64,000 nucleotides of DNA from Lampropedia puyangensis (GTDB lineage Bacteria; Pseudomonadota; Gammaproteobacteria; Burkholderiales; Burkholderiaceae_C): positions 124,001 to 188,000 of the forward strand of contig NZ_STFG01000003.1 in the NCBI RefSeq assembly GCF_004833285.1. The letters run 5' to 3'. Both the position numbers and the translations under genes were made by a program. The notes under the pieces are model-generated. The model was not told where the DNA came from, ran no database searches, and saw only the letters and a program-made list of their open reading frames with translations. This document shows positions 8,485-18,677 of the stretch, piece after piece. The number at the start of each line of letters is the position of its first letter. The stretch's first letter is position 1.

Positions 8485-9501
8485 ATGACCCAATCCGAAG
8501 TTCGCGCCATTTTGACCATCGCCTTGCTTGCTGCTTATGCTGACAGTGAGAAACATGCACGCGAACGTGAAGAAATCCGTCGTATTGCCGAAGGGCTCGC
8601 CGCAAGTGACGACATCAACCTGCCCTCACTCTACCAAGACGTCTTGCTCAAACGCACTGATGTAACTGCAGCTGCGGGAGCACTTCAATCAGAAGAAAGC
8701 CGACAGTTGGCATACGAAATGGCCGTATGCGTGTGCGATGCGGATGGTTCGACTAGTCCGAAAGAGGCTGCATTTCTACAGAATCTGCGCCAATCACTGG
8801 CGCTCGATAGTGTATTTACACAAGCCACCGACATGCAGACTGAAACATTAGCGAGTGCCCCATTAGCAATGCAATGGCCTAACCCGCATGAAACAGAAGC
8901 ACATGAGCACGCCACCCCACACCCAGATTTCACGCTACCGGTAAACAGCTCTGCTGCACGCAACAGCACATTGGATACGGCCGCCATAGATAAAAAAATT
9001 CTTCGCGCATCAATAGTCAACGGTGCTATTGAATTGCTTCCTGAATCGCTTTCGACCATGGCCATCATTCCACTGCAAATGCGTTTGGTTTACCAGATAG
9101 GTCAGAGCTATGGCTATGACTTGGACCGCGGCCACATCCGCGATTTTCTCGCTACCATTGGCGTAGGCATGACGTCCCAATATTTGGAGCAAGCCGGTCG
9201 CAAACTCTTAGGGGGATTGCTCGGCAAGGCGGGTAAAGGAATTTTGGGCGGTTTAGGCAAACAAGCGGTCAGTTCAGGAATGAGCTTTGCATCGACCTAC
9301 GCACTCGGCCATGTGGCCAATCAGTATTACGCTGGGGGTCGCACCATTTCCACGCAAATACTCAAAAATGCCTATAACCACGTTCTTCAAGATGGGCGGC
9401 AACTGCATCAACAATACTTACCGCAAATGCGAGAGCAAGCCCAACAACTCAATGCAAGCAGCATCATGTCAATGGTGCGCGGTCAAACAAGTGCATTTTG
9501 A
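8485..9501 (+). CDS. TerB-like plus DUF697 (YcjF-like) two-domain protein
   Basis: It has 338 residues from the ATG at 8485; the upstream open frame to 8368 is His/Arg-rich and unlikely. Residues 1-110 look like a TerB-type helical domain (LTIALLAAYADSEKHARERE, later CVCDADGSTSPKEAAFLQ), with acidic residues where this family binds metal. A low-complexity linker of about 80 residues follows. Residues from about 190 match the DUF697/YcjF pattern (PLQMRLVYQIGQSYGYDL) and a glycine-rich segment GKAGKGILGGLGK that may contact membrane. DUF697 often accompanies GTPases, but none is adjacent. The function is unknown; it stands alone and ends at a strong terminator. Confidence 0.75.
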   Translation: MTQSEVRAILTIALLAAYADSEKHAREREEIRRIAEGLAASDDINLPSLYQDVLLKRTDVTAAAGALQSEESRQLAYEMAVCVCDADGSTSPKEAAFLQNLRQSLALDSVFTQATDMQTETLASAPLAMQWPNPHETEAHEHATPHPDFTLPVNSSAARNSTLDTAAIDKKILRASIVNGAIELLPESLSTMAIIPLQMRLVYQIGQSYGYDLDRGHIRDFLATIGVGMTSQYLEQAGRKLLGGLLGKAGKGILGGLGKQAVSSGMSFASTYALGHVANQYYAGGRTISTQILKNAYNHVLQDGRQLHQQYLPQMREQAQQLNASSIMSMVRGQTSAF

Positions 9502-9513
9502 ATCAATACCTCA

Positions 9514-9551
9514 GACAAAACAAAAGCGCCCTATGGCGCTTTTGTTTTGTC
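9514..9551. terminator. Bidirectional Rho-independent terminator
   Basis: A perfect 17-bp inverted repeat (GACAAAACAAAAGCGCC, loop CTAT, and its complement) gives a GC-rich core flanked by A and T tracts on both sides. It sits between the convergent TerB-DUF697 gene and the phosphoribosyltransferase gene, and so serves both strands. Confidence 0.93.
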
Positions 9552-9574
9552 TTGGAGTTATTCCAGTACGGCTA

Positions 9575-10099
9575 TTAGATGCTCCATTTTTTTTCGAGAT
9601 CTTCCGGACGCGTACTGTCGTAGTTCTCAAAAGGCTGATGAATCCATGGATTGGTAGGAAGCTCTTCCACCGAATACTCGGCTTTGAAGGTGGAAATACC
9701 CTTAGTCCAAATGACTGCTGTGCGCAACTCGGTAATGGGAGGATAGCTCTCGCGCAGCATTTTCACCACTGCTGCCAAAGTATGACCCGTATCGGCCAAG
9801 TCATCGACCAACAGAACACGACCAGAGACTTCACCTTTTGGCGTGGTGATGTATTTAGCCAAATCAAGATGCCCCTGGATCGTGCCGGCTTCTGCGCGGT
9901 AAGAACTGGTGGACATGATCGCCAATGGCTTATTAAAGATGCGACTCAAAATATCACCAGGCCGCATCCCACCACGTGCAAGGCAGAGGATGGTGTCAAA
10001 CTCCCAACCTGAACGGTGAATTTGCAACGCTAGTTTCTCAATCAGGCTGTTGTATTCGTGATAGCTGACATACAGGTGTTTGCCGTCTTCAGTCAACAT
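9575..10099 (-). CDS. Purine phosphoribosyltransferase (hypoxanthine/guanine type)
   Basis: Salvages a purine base with PRPP to give the nucleotide. It has 174 residues. The PRPP-binding motif VLLVDDLADTGHT is at about 95-107 and the CLARGGMRPGDIL loop at 39-51, both typical of type I PRTases of the Hpt/Gpt group. It lies downstream of purA on the same strand, the usual place for this gene in Burkholderiales, but the purA terminator intervenes, so read-through or a separate promoter must serve it. Xanthine as substrate is not excluded. Confidence 0.85.
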   Translation of the reverse strand: MLTEDGKHLYVSYHEYNSLIEKLALQIHRSGWEFDTILCLARGGMRPGDILSRIFNKPLAIMSTSSYRAEAGTIQGHLDLAKYITTPKGEVSGRVLLVDDLADTGHTLAAVVKMLRESYPPITELRTAVIWTKGISTFKAEYSVEELPTNPWIHQPFENYDSTRPEDLEKKWSI

Positions 10100-10159
10100 A
10101 GTGGTGCTCTCTCGGTAGTTTTTAGATGGGAAAGACTGGAGGTCGTGGATCAGTCAGGC

Positions 10160-10192
10160 AAAAAGGCCTGCTTATCACAATCAAAGCAGGCC
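10160..10192 (-). terminator. Rho-independent terminator of purA
   Basis: Read on the minus strand, a 9-bp stem GGCCTGCTT / AAGCAGGCC around a 10-base loop is followed at once by TTTTT. It lies 17 bp past the purA stop and ahead of the phosphoribosyltransferase gene. Confidence 0.85.
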
Positions 10193-10208
10193 AGCAGTAG
10201 TGCCGTGC

Positions 10209-11669
<1,461 letters not shown>

Positions 11670-11758
11670 TCAAAAGGGCCATGTTTAGCGGAGAACGCCA
11701 TGGCGCATTCCACTAAACCTCAACCAGATCAGTATCTCAAAAGGGCTGTCAACCCGTA

Positions 11759-12913
11759 TTAAGCAATAGCCTGCAGCTGCCATTGGCCTTGCACTAAAAC
11801 AAGGCGTTGACTGCAACGAAACTCATCGGCCTCAGAGGCGCTGCCAGGCAAGGTTTGAATAATCACTTGGCCACTGGCGCGTAATTGACGAATCACATCA
11901 CGTAACGCTGAATCGTCTGACCATGGCGCAAGAATCGCTGTTTGCAATGCACGCTGTGCGGCAACAGTCACCAACTGCTTGATATCCAGGCTAAAACCTG
12001 CAGCAGGACGGTTGCGCCCATATGCGGCCCCCACCTCATCGTAACGGCCACCGCGCACCAACGCATCATTGCATCGGTCGGCATAGACGGAAAAGCGCAT
12101 GCCGCTGTAATATGCATATCCACGCAAATCAGCCAAGTCATAAGCCACTTGCGCACGCCCCTGCACTTGTTGACCTAACCACTGCAGTTCATCAAGAACT
12201 TTCAAAGCAGCTGGAAACGCAGCCAAACGCTCGCGAGCAGCATCAAGCACGGAGGCATCACCATACAACTCCAGCAGCGCCATCAGGCCATCGCGTGAAG
12301 ATGTAGGAAAATCCTTAGTGAGCTCTGCCAATGTACTTGCGTCTTTCGCAGCCAAAGCCATATGCACAGCACGCAAAGCATCCATGCCGGTCATCACACC
12401 GCCCATCAAGCTACGGGCAATGCGCACATCGCCCATCACAACGACAGGACCTGTTACTGAGGCCTTGTGTACGCAGTCGAGCGCTAACTCAACCGCTTCA
12501 AGATCTGCCTCAAGTCCTGCATGGCCGTATATCTCTGCACCGAACTGTAGAGGCTCACGCGAAGCATAGGGTCGTTCAGGTTTGGTGTGCAATGCTGCGC
12601 CGCAATAGCACAAACGCGTTACACCAGCACGGTTGAGCAGATGCGCATCAATACGAGCCACTTGCTGCGTGCTATCAGCACGAATACCTACTGTGCGACC
12701 AGAAATTTGATCTACCGTTTTGAATGTTTGCAGATCAAGCGCCTCACCCGTGCCGGTCAGCAGGGATTCAAGGTACTCCATCAACGGCGGGATGACCAAT
12801 TCGTAGCCATAAGTGGACGCCACGTCCAGCAGACTACGCCGCAGCTCTTCTATGTGGCGCGCTTCAGAAGGAAGAACATCGGCAATATGGTCGGGCAAAA
12901 CCCAGGCAGACAT
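11759..12913 (-). CDS. hisZ: ATP phosphoribosyltransferase regulatory subunit
   Basis: Histidyl-tRNA synthetase paralogue that partners short-form HisG in the first step of histidine synthesis. It has 384 residues starting [20 protein letters not shown]. It keeps class II synthetase motif-2-like [14 protein letters not shown] and the [22 protein letters not shown] region. It lacks a full catalytic HisS set and the anticodon-binding domain length. It is placed upstream of purA as in many betaproteobacteria, but the hflX/hflK/hflC genes commonly found upstream are absent and rho lies there instead. HisG itself is not in the window. Confidence 0.93.
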   Translation of the reverse strand: MSAWVLPDHIADVLPSEARHIEELRRSLLDVASTYGYELVIPPLMEYLESLLTGTGEALDLQTFKTVDQISGRTVGIRADSTQQVARIDAHLLNRAGVTRLCYCGAALHTKPERPYASREPLQFGAEIYGHAGLEADLEAVELALDCVHKASVTGPVVVMGDVRIARSLMGGVMTGMDALRAVHMALAAKDASTLAELTKDFPTSSRDGLMALLELYGDASVLDAARERLAAFPAALKVLDELQWLGQQVQGRAQVAYDLADLRGYAYYSGMRFSVYADRCNDALVRGGRYDEVGAAYGRNRPAAGFSLDIKQLVTVAAQRALQTAILAPWSDDSALRDVIRQLRASGQVIIQTLPGSASEADEFRCSQRLVLVQGQWQLQAIA

Positions 12914-13050
12914 GGCAATTGGCGCAGCTGTTAAAAACCGTATTCTACCGACTCAGGCCAGTCTTCTATCAAAACTGTATGACACAGGCGTACGAATTGG
13001 TATTTCACGCCCTCCGCACAGTCTTGCCACCCCTGCAAAAAATGAACATA

Positions 13051-13079
13051 AAAAAACGCTTGCATTCAGCAAGCGTTTT
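13051..13079 (-). terminator. Rho-independent terminator of rho
   Basis: On the minus strand a stem AAAACGCTTG / CAAGCGTTTT with a 7-base loop runs into a T tract. It lies about 60 bp past the rho stop and before hisZ, separating the two transcripts. Confidence 0.85.
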
Positions 13080-13137
13080 CAAAAGTAATGCAACTCAAAG
13101 TAAGTCGCTTATCGCAAACCAAGTGCGAACACCACAC

Positions 13138-14400
13138 TTAGCCACCACGACGCATCATGTCAAAGAACTCATGGTTATTTTTGGTGGTGCGCATATTCTT
13201 GAGCATCAACTCCATCGACTCGATTTCGTCCATATTGAAGAGGAACTGGCGCAAGATACGTGTTTTTTGCAGCACTTCTGGTGCCAGCAACAACTCTTCA
13301 CGGCGCGTACCACTCTTGGACAACTCAATCGCGGGAAACACACGTTTCTCGTAAAGACGACGGCTGAGATGGATTTCACTGTTGCCAGTGCCTTTGAACT
13401 CTTCAAAGATCACCTCATCCATGCGGCTACCCGTATCGACCAAAGCCGTTGCAATAATGGTCAGAGAGCCTCCCTCTTCCACATTGCGTGCAGCACCAAA
13501 GAATCGCTTAGGACGGTGCAAAGCATTGGCGTCCACACCGCCTGAAAGCACCTTACCGGAAGACGGCACAACGTTGTTGTATGCACGTGCCAGACGGGTA
13601 ATGGAGTCAAGCAAAATCACCACGTCTTTTTTGAGCTCAACCAACCGCTTGGCACGCTCAATCACCATTTCAGCCACATGGACATGACGCGCAGCTGGCT
13701 CATCAAAGGTCGACGCAATGATTTCCCCCTTAACCGTGCGCTGCATTTCCGTCACTTCTTCAGGACGCTCATCAACTAGCAACACCATCATGTGCACATC
13801 AGGATTATTGGCCGTGATGGCATGCGCAATATGCTGCATCATCATGGTCTTACCACTCTTAGGCGGCGCAACAATCAAGGCACGCTGACCTTTGCCAAGC
13901 GGCGCAATAATATCGATGATACGACCTGTGATGTTCTCTTCGCTCTTGATATCGCGCTCAAGCCGCATTTGCTCCTTAGGAAACAGCGGCGTAAGGTTCT
14001 CAAACATCACCTTATGCTTGTTCTGTTCTGGAGGGCCGCCATTGACTTTATCAAGCTTGGTCAATGCAAAATAGCGCTCACCATCCTTGGGCGTGCGCAC
14101 CTCGCCTTCAATCATGTCTCCCGTATGCAGGTTGAAGCGGCGCACCTGACTTGGGGAAATGTAGATGTCATCCGTGCTAGCTGTAAAACTAGTGTCAGGA
14201 CTGCGCAGGAAGCCAAAACCATCTGGCAGGATTTCCAATACGCCATCAGCAAAGACCTGCTCGCCTTCCTTGGCGCGTTTTTTGATAATGGCAAACATCA
14301 GCTCTTGCTTGCGCATACGGCCAGTGTTTTCAATACCCAAGGCCTCAGCCTGCTTTAATACTTCAGACACGTGCAGTGCCTTGAGTTCATTCAAGTGCAT
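13138..14400 (-). CDS. rho: Transcription termination factor Rho
   Basis: Hexameric RNA-dependent ATPase/helicase that ends transcription. It has 420 residues, normal length. The N-terminal helix bundle is followed by the cold-shock-like RNA site (DGFGFLRSP at 60-68, [13 protein letters not shown]). Walker A APPKSGKT is at 178-185; Walker B is the [16 protein letters not shown] region; the Q/R-loop residues near [11 protein letters not shown] are present. The SD is GGAG nine bases before the ATG, inside a small hairpin and next to a pyrimidine-rich leader (see findings), so autoregulation is plausible. It is monocistronic, between trxA and hisZ on the same strand. Confidence 0.98.
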   Translation of the reverse strand: MHLNELKALHVSEVLKQAEALGIENTGRMRKQELMFAIIKKRAKEGEQVFADGVLEILPDGFGFLRSPDTSFTASTDDIYISPSQVRRFNLHTGDMIEGEVRTPKDGERYFALTKLDKVNGGPPEQNKHKVMFENLTPLFPKEQMRLERDIKSEENITGRIIDIIAPLGKGQRALIVAPPKSGKTMMMQHIAHAITANNPDVHMMVLLVDERPEEVTEMQRTVKGEIIASTFDEPAARHVHVAEMVIERAKRLVELKKDVVILLDSITRLARAYNNVVPSSGKVLSGGVDANALHRPKRFFGAARNVEEGGSLTIIATALVDTGSRMDEVIFEEFKGTGNSEIHLSRRLYEKRVFPAIELSKSGTRREELLLAPEVLQKTRILRQFLFNMDEIESMELMLKNMRTTKNNHEFFDMMRRGG

Positions 14401-14779
14401 GAATTATTTCTCCGAAAAAGGAGATTAAAAAAGATGGAGGAAACGAGAAAGATTAGTTATTTGCCCAGATTAGGCAAAAGGGATGCGATGGTGATTGCGT
14501 CCGATTGTGTTCGTTAGCACTGGCGATGCGATGTTTGCGTTAAACATACACATCGAACACGAGGTCACCCATTGGGGAAATGGATGGAATATGCTGATTA
14601 TGACAGCAGATTGGAATCAGGTTCACCGTTCCAACAAAAAAAATGCATTTACATGCCCAACCGTTGCAGAACTTGCACATCTATGCATGCATCACAGCCG
14701 AATTGGGCGACAGCCGCTTCGGCTACCCTGAAGAAGAAAATCGTAAGCTCATCGGGTTAACGAATGAGCGTGTCCGATA
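14401..14779 (-). promoter_or_regulatory. rho leader and trxA-rho intergenic region (379 bp)
   Basis: No gene is supported here. Reading towards rho there is: a 6-bp hairpin TTTGCC/GGCAAA at 14460-14478; a 43-base tract at 14414-14456 with, on the mRNA strand, 13 C and a single G; and a stem TCTCC/GGAGA (14420-14424 with 14409-14413) that pairs the rho SD. The C-rich, G-poor tract resembles a rut site. Nearer trxA is a small AGCCG/CGGCT hairpin (14712-14724) without a T-run. Confidence 0.5.
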
Positions 14780-15109
14780 TCAGAGTGCGCCATCAATGAA
14801 CGCTTGGATTTGCGCTTTGCTACCAGCCCCCACATTCGTTGCAGCAACCTGTCCGTCTTTGAACAAAATCAGCGTAGGAATGCCGCGAATACCATATTTA
14901 GCGGGTACTTCGCGGTTTTCATCTACGTTAACTTTCTTGATGGAGAGCTTGCCTTGGTAAGCAGCGGCCAACTCATCCAGAACAGGGGCAATTTGCTTGC
15001 AAGGGCCACACCACTCTGCCCAGAAGTCCAACAAAACGGGCGTTGATGATTGCAGCACCTCGGCTTCAAAGGTGTCATCGGTGATATGGGAAATCAAAGC
15101 ATTGGACAT
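14780..15109 (-). CDS. trxA: Thioredoxin 1
   Basis: Small dithiol protein that reduces cytoplasmic disulfides and supplies electrons to reductases. It has 109 residues, the standard length. The active site WCGPC is at 33-37 within [17 protein letters not shown], and the cis-proline region is [13 protein letters not shown]. The ATG at 15107-15109 is preceded by a purine-rich GAGAGACG. It lies upstream of rho on the same strand, a frequent pairing in proteobacteria, and divergent from the thiamine operon. Confidence 0.98.
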   Translation of the reverse strand: MSNALISHITDDTFEAEVLQSSTPVLLDFWAEWCGPCKQIAPVLDELAAAYQGKLSIKKVNVDENREVPAKYGIRGIPTLILFKDGQVAATNVGAGSKAQIQAFIDGAL

Positions 15110-15274
15110 GGAACGTCTCTCTCAATCCAGACAAAATCAAAGAACGGCAGAACTGCCAGCGTTTGACATAGATGCACACCACTTCTTGAATAACAAGAGG
15201 CAACATACAGTTAGCTAGGCTGAATTTTGACAGAACTTTCAATACAACGCTGTCACGCAAGGCATTTTCTCCAT

Positions 15275-15304
15275 TTGCGCATTACCCAAAATTCTAAATA
15301 TTCT
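15275..15304 (+). promoter_or_regulatory. Candidate sigma-70 promoter of the thi operon
   Basis: A -35 like TTGCGC (15275-15280) and a -10 like TATTCT (15299-15304) are 18 bp apart, both partial matches. Transcription would start just before the riboswitch P1 stem at 15320. Confidence 0.4.
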
Positions 15305-15319
15305 CTGCTAGCATTCAAC

Positions 15320-15439
15320 GCGTGACACGGGGTGCGCTTTCGACTACGCAATGGAGCAATCCACTGAATGTACTCATCAGCGCTGAGATTACACCCGTTG
15401 AACCTGATCTATTTCGTACTAGCGGAGGGATTGTCACGC
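15320..15439 (+). promoter_or_regulatory. TPP riboswitch (THI box)
   Basis: Binds thiamine pyrophosphate and represses the thiamine genes. The conserved boxes are in order: GGGGTGC (15329-15335), CTGAGA (15383-15388), ACCCGTTGAACCTGATCT (15393-15410) and AGCGGAGGGA (15421-15430). P1 is an 8-bp stem, GCGTGACA (15320-15327) with TGTCACGC (15432-15439); a lengthened P3 is closed by GCGCT/AGCGC. The thiM SD (GGAGGGA, 15424-15430) is part of the aptamer and the ATG at 15440 follows P1 directly, so ligand binding should block ribosome access without a separate expression platform. Confidence 0.95.
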
Positions 15440-16318
15440 ATGACATCTGCCACACCACCATCCAACAACACCAGTCTCACGTCATCGCAAGCACAGCAAC
15501 CTTTATCGGAGTCGGCCTTGCGCGCACTCGCAGCCACGGCCATCGAACAAATAGGCAAGAAACAGCCTTTGGTTCAAGTCATTACCAATAGCGTCGTCAC
15601 CAACTTCACTGCAAACGCTCTTCTGGCCATTGGCGCCGCGCCTGCCATGGTGGATATTCCGCAAGAAGCAGGACCTTTCGCCACGCTCGCGTCAGGTTTG
15701 CTCATCAACCTCGGCACCCCCACGCCTACTCAAGCCCAAGCGGCACTGGAAGCGGCTCAGGCTGCCCATCACGCTCAAACACCTTGGGTGCTTGATCCTG
15801 TTGCAGTAGGGATCTTGCCGGTAAGAACTGCTCTTGCGCAACAACTATTGGATTTCAAGCCGAATGTCGTGCGTGGCAATGCATCTGAGATTTTGGCCGT
15901 CAGCGGTCAAAGTGCCGGAGGCCGTGGCGTCGACACGACCAATACAGTAGAACAAGCCCAGCAAGCTGCAGTTGCCCTCGCATTGCGCATACAAGGCATA
16001 GTGGCCATCTCTGGCCCAGAAGACTTTGTTACCGACGGTCACCGCCATATTCGACTGGGCAATGGATCAGCCTTGCTAACTAAAGTTACCGGTGGCGGCT
16101 GCGCCCTTGGTAGTGTGATGGCGGCTTATCTCGGCTCAAGCCCTAGTCCATCCACGTATTTTGAATACACGTGCGCAGCCATCCTCGCCTATACGATTGC
16201 CGCCGAGCAAGCCGCTGCACAGGCCCAAGGCCCGGGCAGTTTTGCCTTGCACTTCATCGATCGACTTGCACAAGTGTCTGCTCACGACATTCACATACAC
16301 GCAAAAATCAGCATCTAA
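15440..16318 (+). CDS. thiM: Hydroxyethylthiazole kinase
   Basis: Phosphorylates the thiazole moiety of thiamine for salvage. It has 292 residues from the ATG at 15440, directly after the riboswitch. The frame opens further upstream to 15368, but that part is aptamer RNA. The family core includes [18 protein letters not shown], the substrate region [11 protein letters not shown] and the ATP/anion-hole motif [17 protein letters not shown] near the C-terminus. It is the first gene of thiM-thiE-thiD. The Ser/Pro-rich first 25 residues are not part of the fold. Confidence 0.96.
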   Translation: MTSATPPSNNTSLTSSQAQQPLSESALRALAATAIEQIGKKQPLVQVITNSVVTNFTANALLAIGAAPAMVDIPQEAGPFATLASGLLINLGTPTPTQAQAALEAAQAAHHAQTPWVLDPVAVGILPVRTALAQQLLDFKPNVVRGNASEILAVSGQSAGGRGVDTTNTVEQAQQAAVALALRIQGIVAISGPEDFVTDGHRHIRLGNGSALLTKVTGGGCALGSVMAAYLGSSPSPSTYFEYTCAAILAYTIAAEQAAAQAQGPGSFALHFIDRLAQVSAHDIHIHAKISI

Positions 16319-16385
16319 TTCGTCGTTTACAGACTCCCAGTTCAACGAATCGTTCTTTAGAGCGACACAGCCTTCGCAATGACAT

Positions 16386-17048
16386 ATGCACTTTGACCCA
16401 GCAACCCTTTCAATCTACCTTGTAACCGACACACAGCAATGCGTCGCCAGTGGGAGAACTGTCACCGACACTGTCCAACAAGCGGCTCACCAAGGCGTCA
16501 CCCTTGTGCAAATTCGTGACAAAGAAGCCAGTGCCAGAGATTTTCTGGCCATGACTTTAGAGATTGCCAAGGTCATGCCAAAACACATTCCTCTACTCAT
16601 CAATGATCGCGTAGATATATTTCTCGCAGCCCAATTGGCAAAAGCCAACGTAGCGGGCATGCATATCGGCCAAACAGAATTACCCGCAACGACCGTGCGA
16701 CAGCTGATTGGCCCACACGCTATTTTGGGTGTCAGCGCAGCCTCTGAAGAAACACTTCTTGAGGCACAAAACTCACAGGTCGTCGACTACGTTGGAATCG
16801 GTCCATTGCACGACACCCAAACGAAAAAAAATGCGCCCGCCGGTCGCGGCTTTGAAGCCATGGCGCAGCTGCGCAGCTACACCCACTTACCTGCTGTGGC
16901 AATTGGTGGCATTACGGCCAGTGATTTACCGCCACTGCGCGCAGCAGGCTTTAATGGGGCTGCTGTGGTCAGCGCCATATGCAAAGCACCTGACCCAGGC
17001 GCTGCAGCACATGCATTGGCGCAGCAATGGCGAACTACAGCAGGCTAA
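16386..17048 (+). CDS. thiE: Thiamine phosphate synthase
   Basis: Joins the pyrimidine (HMP-PP) and thiazole phosphate units to form thiamine monophosphate. It has 220 residues forming a TIM barrel. Motifs are VTLVQIRDKE, LLINDRVDIFLA, GMHIGQTELP, the diphosphate loop GIGPLHDTQTKKNAPAG and AIGGI near the end. It lies 67 bp downstream of thiM in the same transcription direction and so under the same TPP control. Confidence 0.96.
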   Translation: MHFDPATLSIYLVTDTQQCVASGRTVTDTVQQAAHQGVTLVQIRDKEASARDFLAMTLEIAKVMPKHIPLLINDRVDIFLAAQLAKANVAGMHIGQTELPATTVRQLIGPHAILGVSAASEETLLEAQNSQVVDYVGIGPLHDTQTKKNAPAGRGFEAMAQLRSYTHLPAVAIGGITASDLPPLRAAGFNGAAVVSAICKAPDPGAAAHALAQQWRTTAG

Positions 17049-17127
17049 GCATACGCAGCCTCACTCAGAAGTTTTGCCCAAACACGCAAAATCATCCTCC
17101 CTCCAACCACCATCACAGCCGCCCACC

Positions 17128-17994
17128 ATGCCTTTAACTTCATCCACTCCTTCAGCATCACCCACGCATACTACCTCCGTACCTCGTGTATTGAGCATTG
17201 CGGGCACTGACCCAACGGGTGGCGCAGGTATTCATGCCGATTTAAAAAGCATTTCGGCTAATGGAGGGTACGGAATGGCCGTAGTTACTGCTTTGGTTGC
17301 GCAAAACACCAAAGGTGTGCGATCGATTCACACCCCACCCGTTTCATTCTTGCGAGAACAGCTGGATTCCGTCAGTGACGATGTGCAAATAGACGCCATC
17401 AAAATTGGCATGCTGGGCACAAGCGAAATCATTGAAACAATCTCTGAATGGCTTGACATCAATCGCGCGCCAGTTGTCGTACTAGACCCTGTTATGGTGG
17501 CCACCAGCGGCGACCGACTTCTGAACGCTCAAGCAGAAGCGGCGCTGCGTCAATTGCTGCATAAAGCAGACTTGATCACCCCGAACATGCCGGAATTGGC
17601 GGTACTGGCGCAAACAAGCGAGGCTCAGAATTGGCAAGAAGTCTTAGAACAAGCTCGCGCTGTAGCCGCCCAATACCAAGCTCACGTTTTAGCCAAGGGC
17701 GGCCATTTAAGTGGGCACCTTGCGCCTGATGCTTTGATCAACATTGATGGCACCGTGCAAGAGTTTCCTGGCGATCGCATCGCCACCAAAAACACCCACG
17801 GTACCGGCTGCTCTTATTCAGCAGCATTGGCCACGCTGCGCCCACAGGTCAACAACTGGGCAGAAGCCATTGCACTGGCTAAATCGTGGCTTACTGAAAG
17901 CATCCGCCATGCTGACAGCCTGCACGTTGGCCGTGGACATGGCCCTATTCACCATTTTGCAAGTTTGTGGCAACGCGCTGGCCAATCACATTGA
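17128..17994 (+). CDS. thiD: Bifunctional hydroxymethylpyrimidine kinase / phosphomethylpyrimidine kinase
   Basis: Phosphorylates HMP twice to HMP-PP, the substrate of ThiE. It has 288 residues. The ribokinase-fold start VLSIAGTDPTGGAGIHADLK is at about 21-40; VVVLDPVMVATSGDRLL is in the middle; the ATP-site motif NTHGTGCSYSAA follows later. The ATG at 17128 is chosen; the same frame is open much further upstream but overlaps thiE. The first 17 residues are Ser/Thr/Pro-rich. This is the last gene of the thi operon; with ThiM and ThiE it gives a salvage route rather than full synthesis. Confidence 0.95.
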   Translation: MPLTSSTPSASPTHTTSVPRVLSIAGTDPTGGAGIHADLKSISANGGYGMAVVTALVAQNTKGVRSIHTPPVSFLREQLDSVSDDVQIDAIKIGMLGTSEIIETISEWLDINRAPVVVLDPVMVATSGDRLLNAQAEAALRQLLHKADLITPNMPELAVLAQTSEAQNWQEVLEQARAVAAQYQAHVLAKGGHLSGHLAPDALINIDGTVQEFPGDRIATKNTHGTGCSYSAALATLRPQVNNWAEAIALAKSWLTESIRHADSLHVGRGHGPIHHFASLWQRAGQSH

Positions 17995-18053
17995 CACATA
18001 TATCCCCAGCACAAAAGCAGGGCTTAACTACGCCCCCTTTGCCAGTGAAGGGT

Positions 18054-18554
18054 TCACCTTTTTTTCTTGCCTTCACGCTTTGCGCTACAAGCGTCACACA
18101 CACCGTAAAGCGTGAGGTCGTGCGAGCTTAGTGTGAAGCCTTTTGGCAGCAAAGCCGAAAACGTATCGTCGCACCCGTCAATATCAAATACACGTTCGCA
18201 GGTTTCACACCTGAAATGGTGGTGATGGTGCTCCGCCTTATGGGCCAACTCGTAATACAACCTGTTGCCTGGCAACTGAACTGGTGAAAGCTCCCCTACC
18301 TCCACCATGGCCTTGAGATTGCGGTACACAGTAGCAATCCCCAACTTCGGGACAAGGAGCTTGGCTGCATCCAAAATTTCTGGAGGAGACATAGGGCGCG
18401 CCTCTTGCGCCATCACCTCTCGAATGGCCCCACGCTGGCGCGTTGAGCGTTCACCGTGCAACGGCCCATCCAAGGGCTCTGCGTGCCCACAAAAATGCTC
18501 AGCATGCCCGGTATGCGGGTGTGAATGTTTACCATCGTGTTTCGCTCGATTCAT
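18054..18554 (-). CDS. Fur-family regulator, Zur/PerR-like
   Basis: Metal- or peroxide-sensing DNA-binding repressor, 166 residues from the ATG at 18552-18554 (MNRAKHDGKHSH); the frame to 18641 is not supported. The winged helix includes MSPPEILDAAKLL and LGIATVYRNLKAMVEVGEL. The C-terminal metal domain has HHHHHFRCETC (109-119) and CDAC (153-156), the two CxxC pairs of a structural zinc site. The N-terminal 25 residues are unusually His-rich with one Cys, and could add metal binding. No metal transporter lies next to it, so whether it senses zinc, iron or peroxide is open. It ends close to and convergent with thiD. Confidence 0.85.
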   Translation of the reverse strand: MNRAKHDGKHSHPHTGHAEHFCGHAEPLDGPLHGERSTRQRGAIREVMAQEARPMSPPEILDAAKLLVPKLGIATVYRNLKAMVEVGELSPVQLPGNRLYYELAHKAEHHHHHFRCETCERVFDIDGCDDTFSALLPKGFTLSSHDLTLYGVCDACSAKREGKKKR

Positions 18555-18624
18555 GTGCCTGATTGTGCCATCAGCTGAATGCCATGCCTTCAATTGACAG
18601 CACACATAAGCCCGACGGGCACAT

Positions 18625-18650
18625 AAAAAAAGAGCGGCCAAGGCCGCCCT
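18625..18650 (-). terminator. Rho-independent terminator of the TRAP Q-M operon
   Basis: On the minus strand a 9-bp stem of the form AGGGCGGCC / GGCCGCTCT with one G-T pair and a minimal loop is followed by seven T. It starts 28 bp past the stop of the large permease. Confidence 0.88.
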
Positions 18651-18677
18651 CCATGAAAATCAATCAACGTCGTCTGC

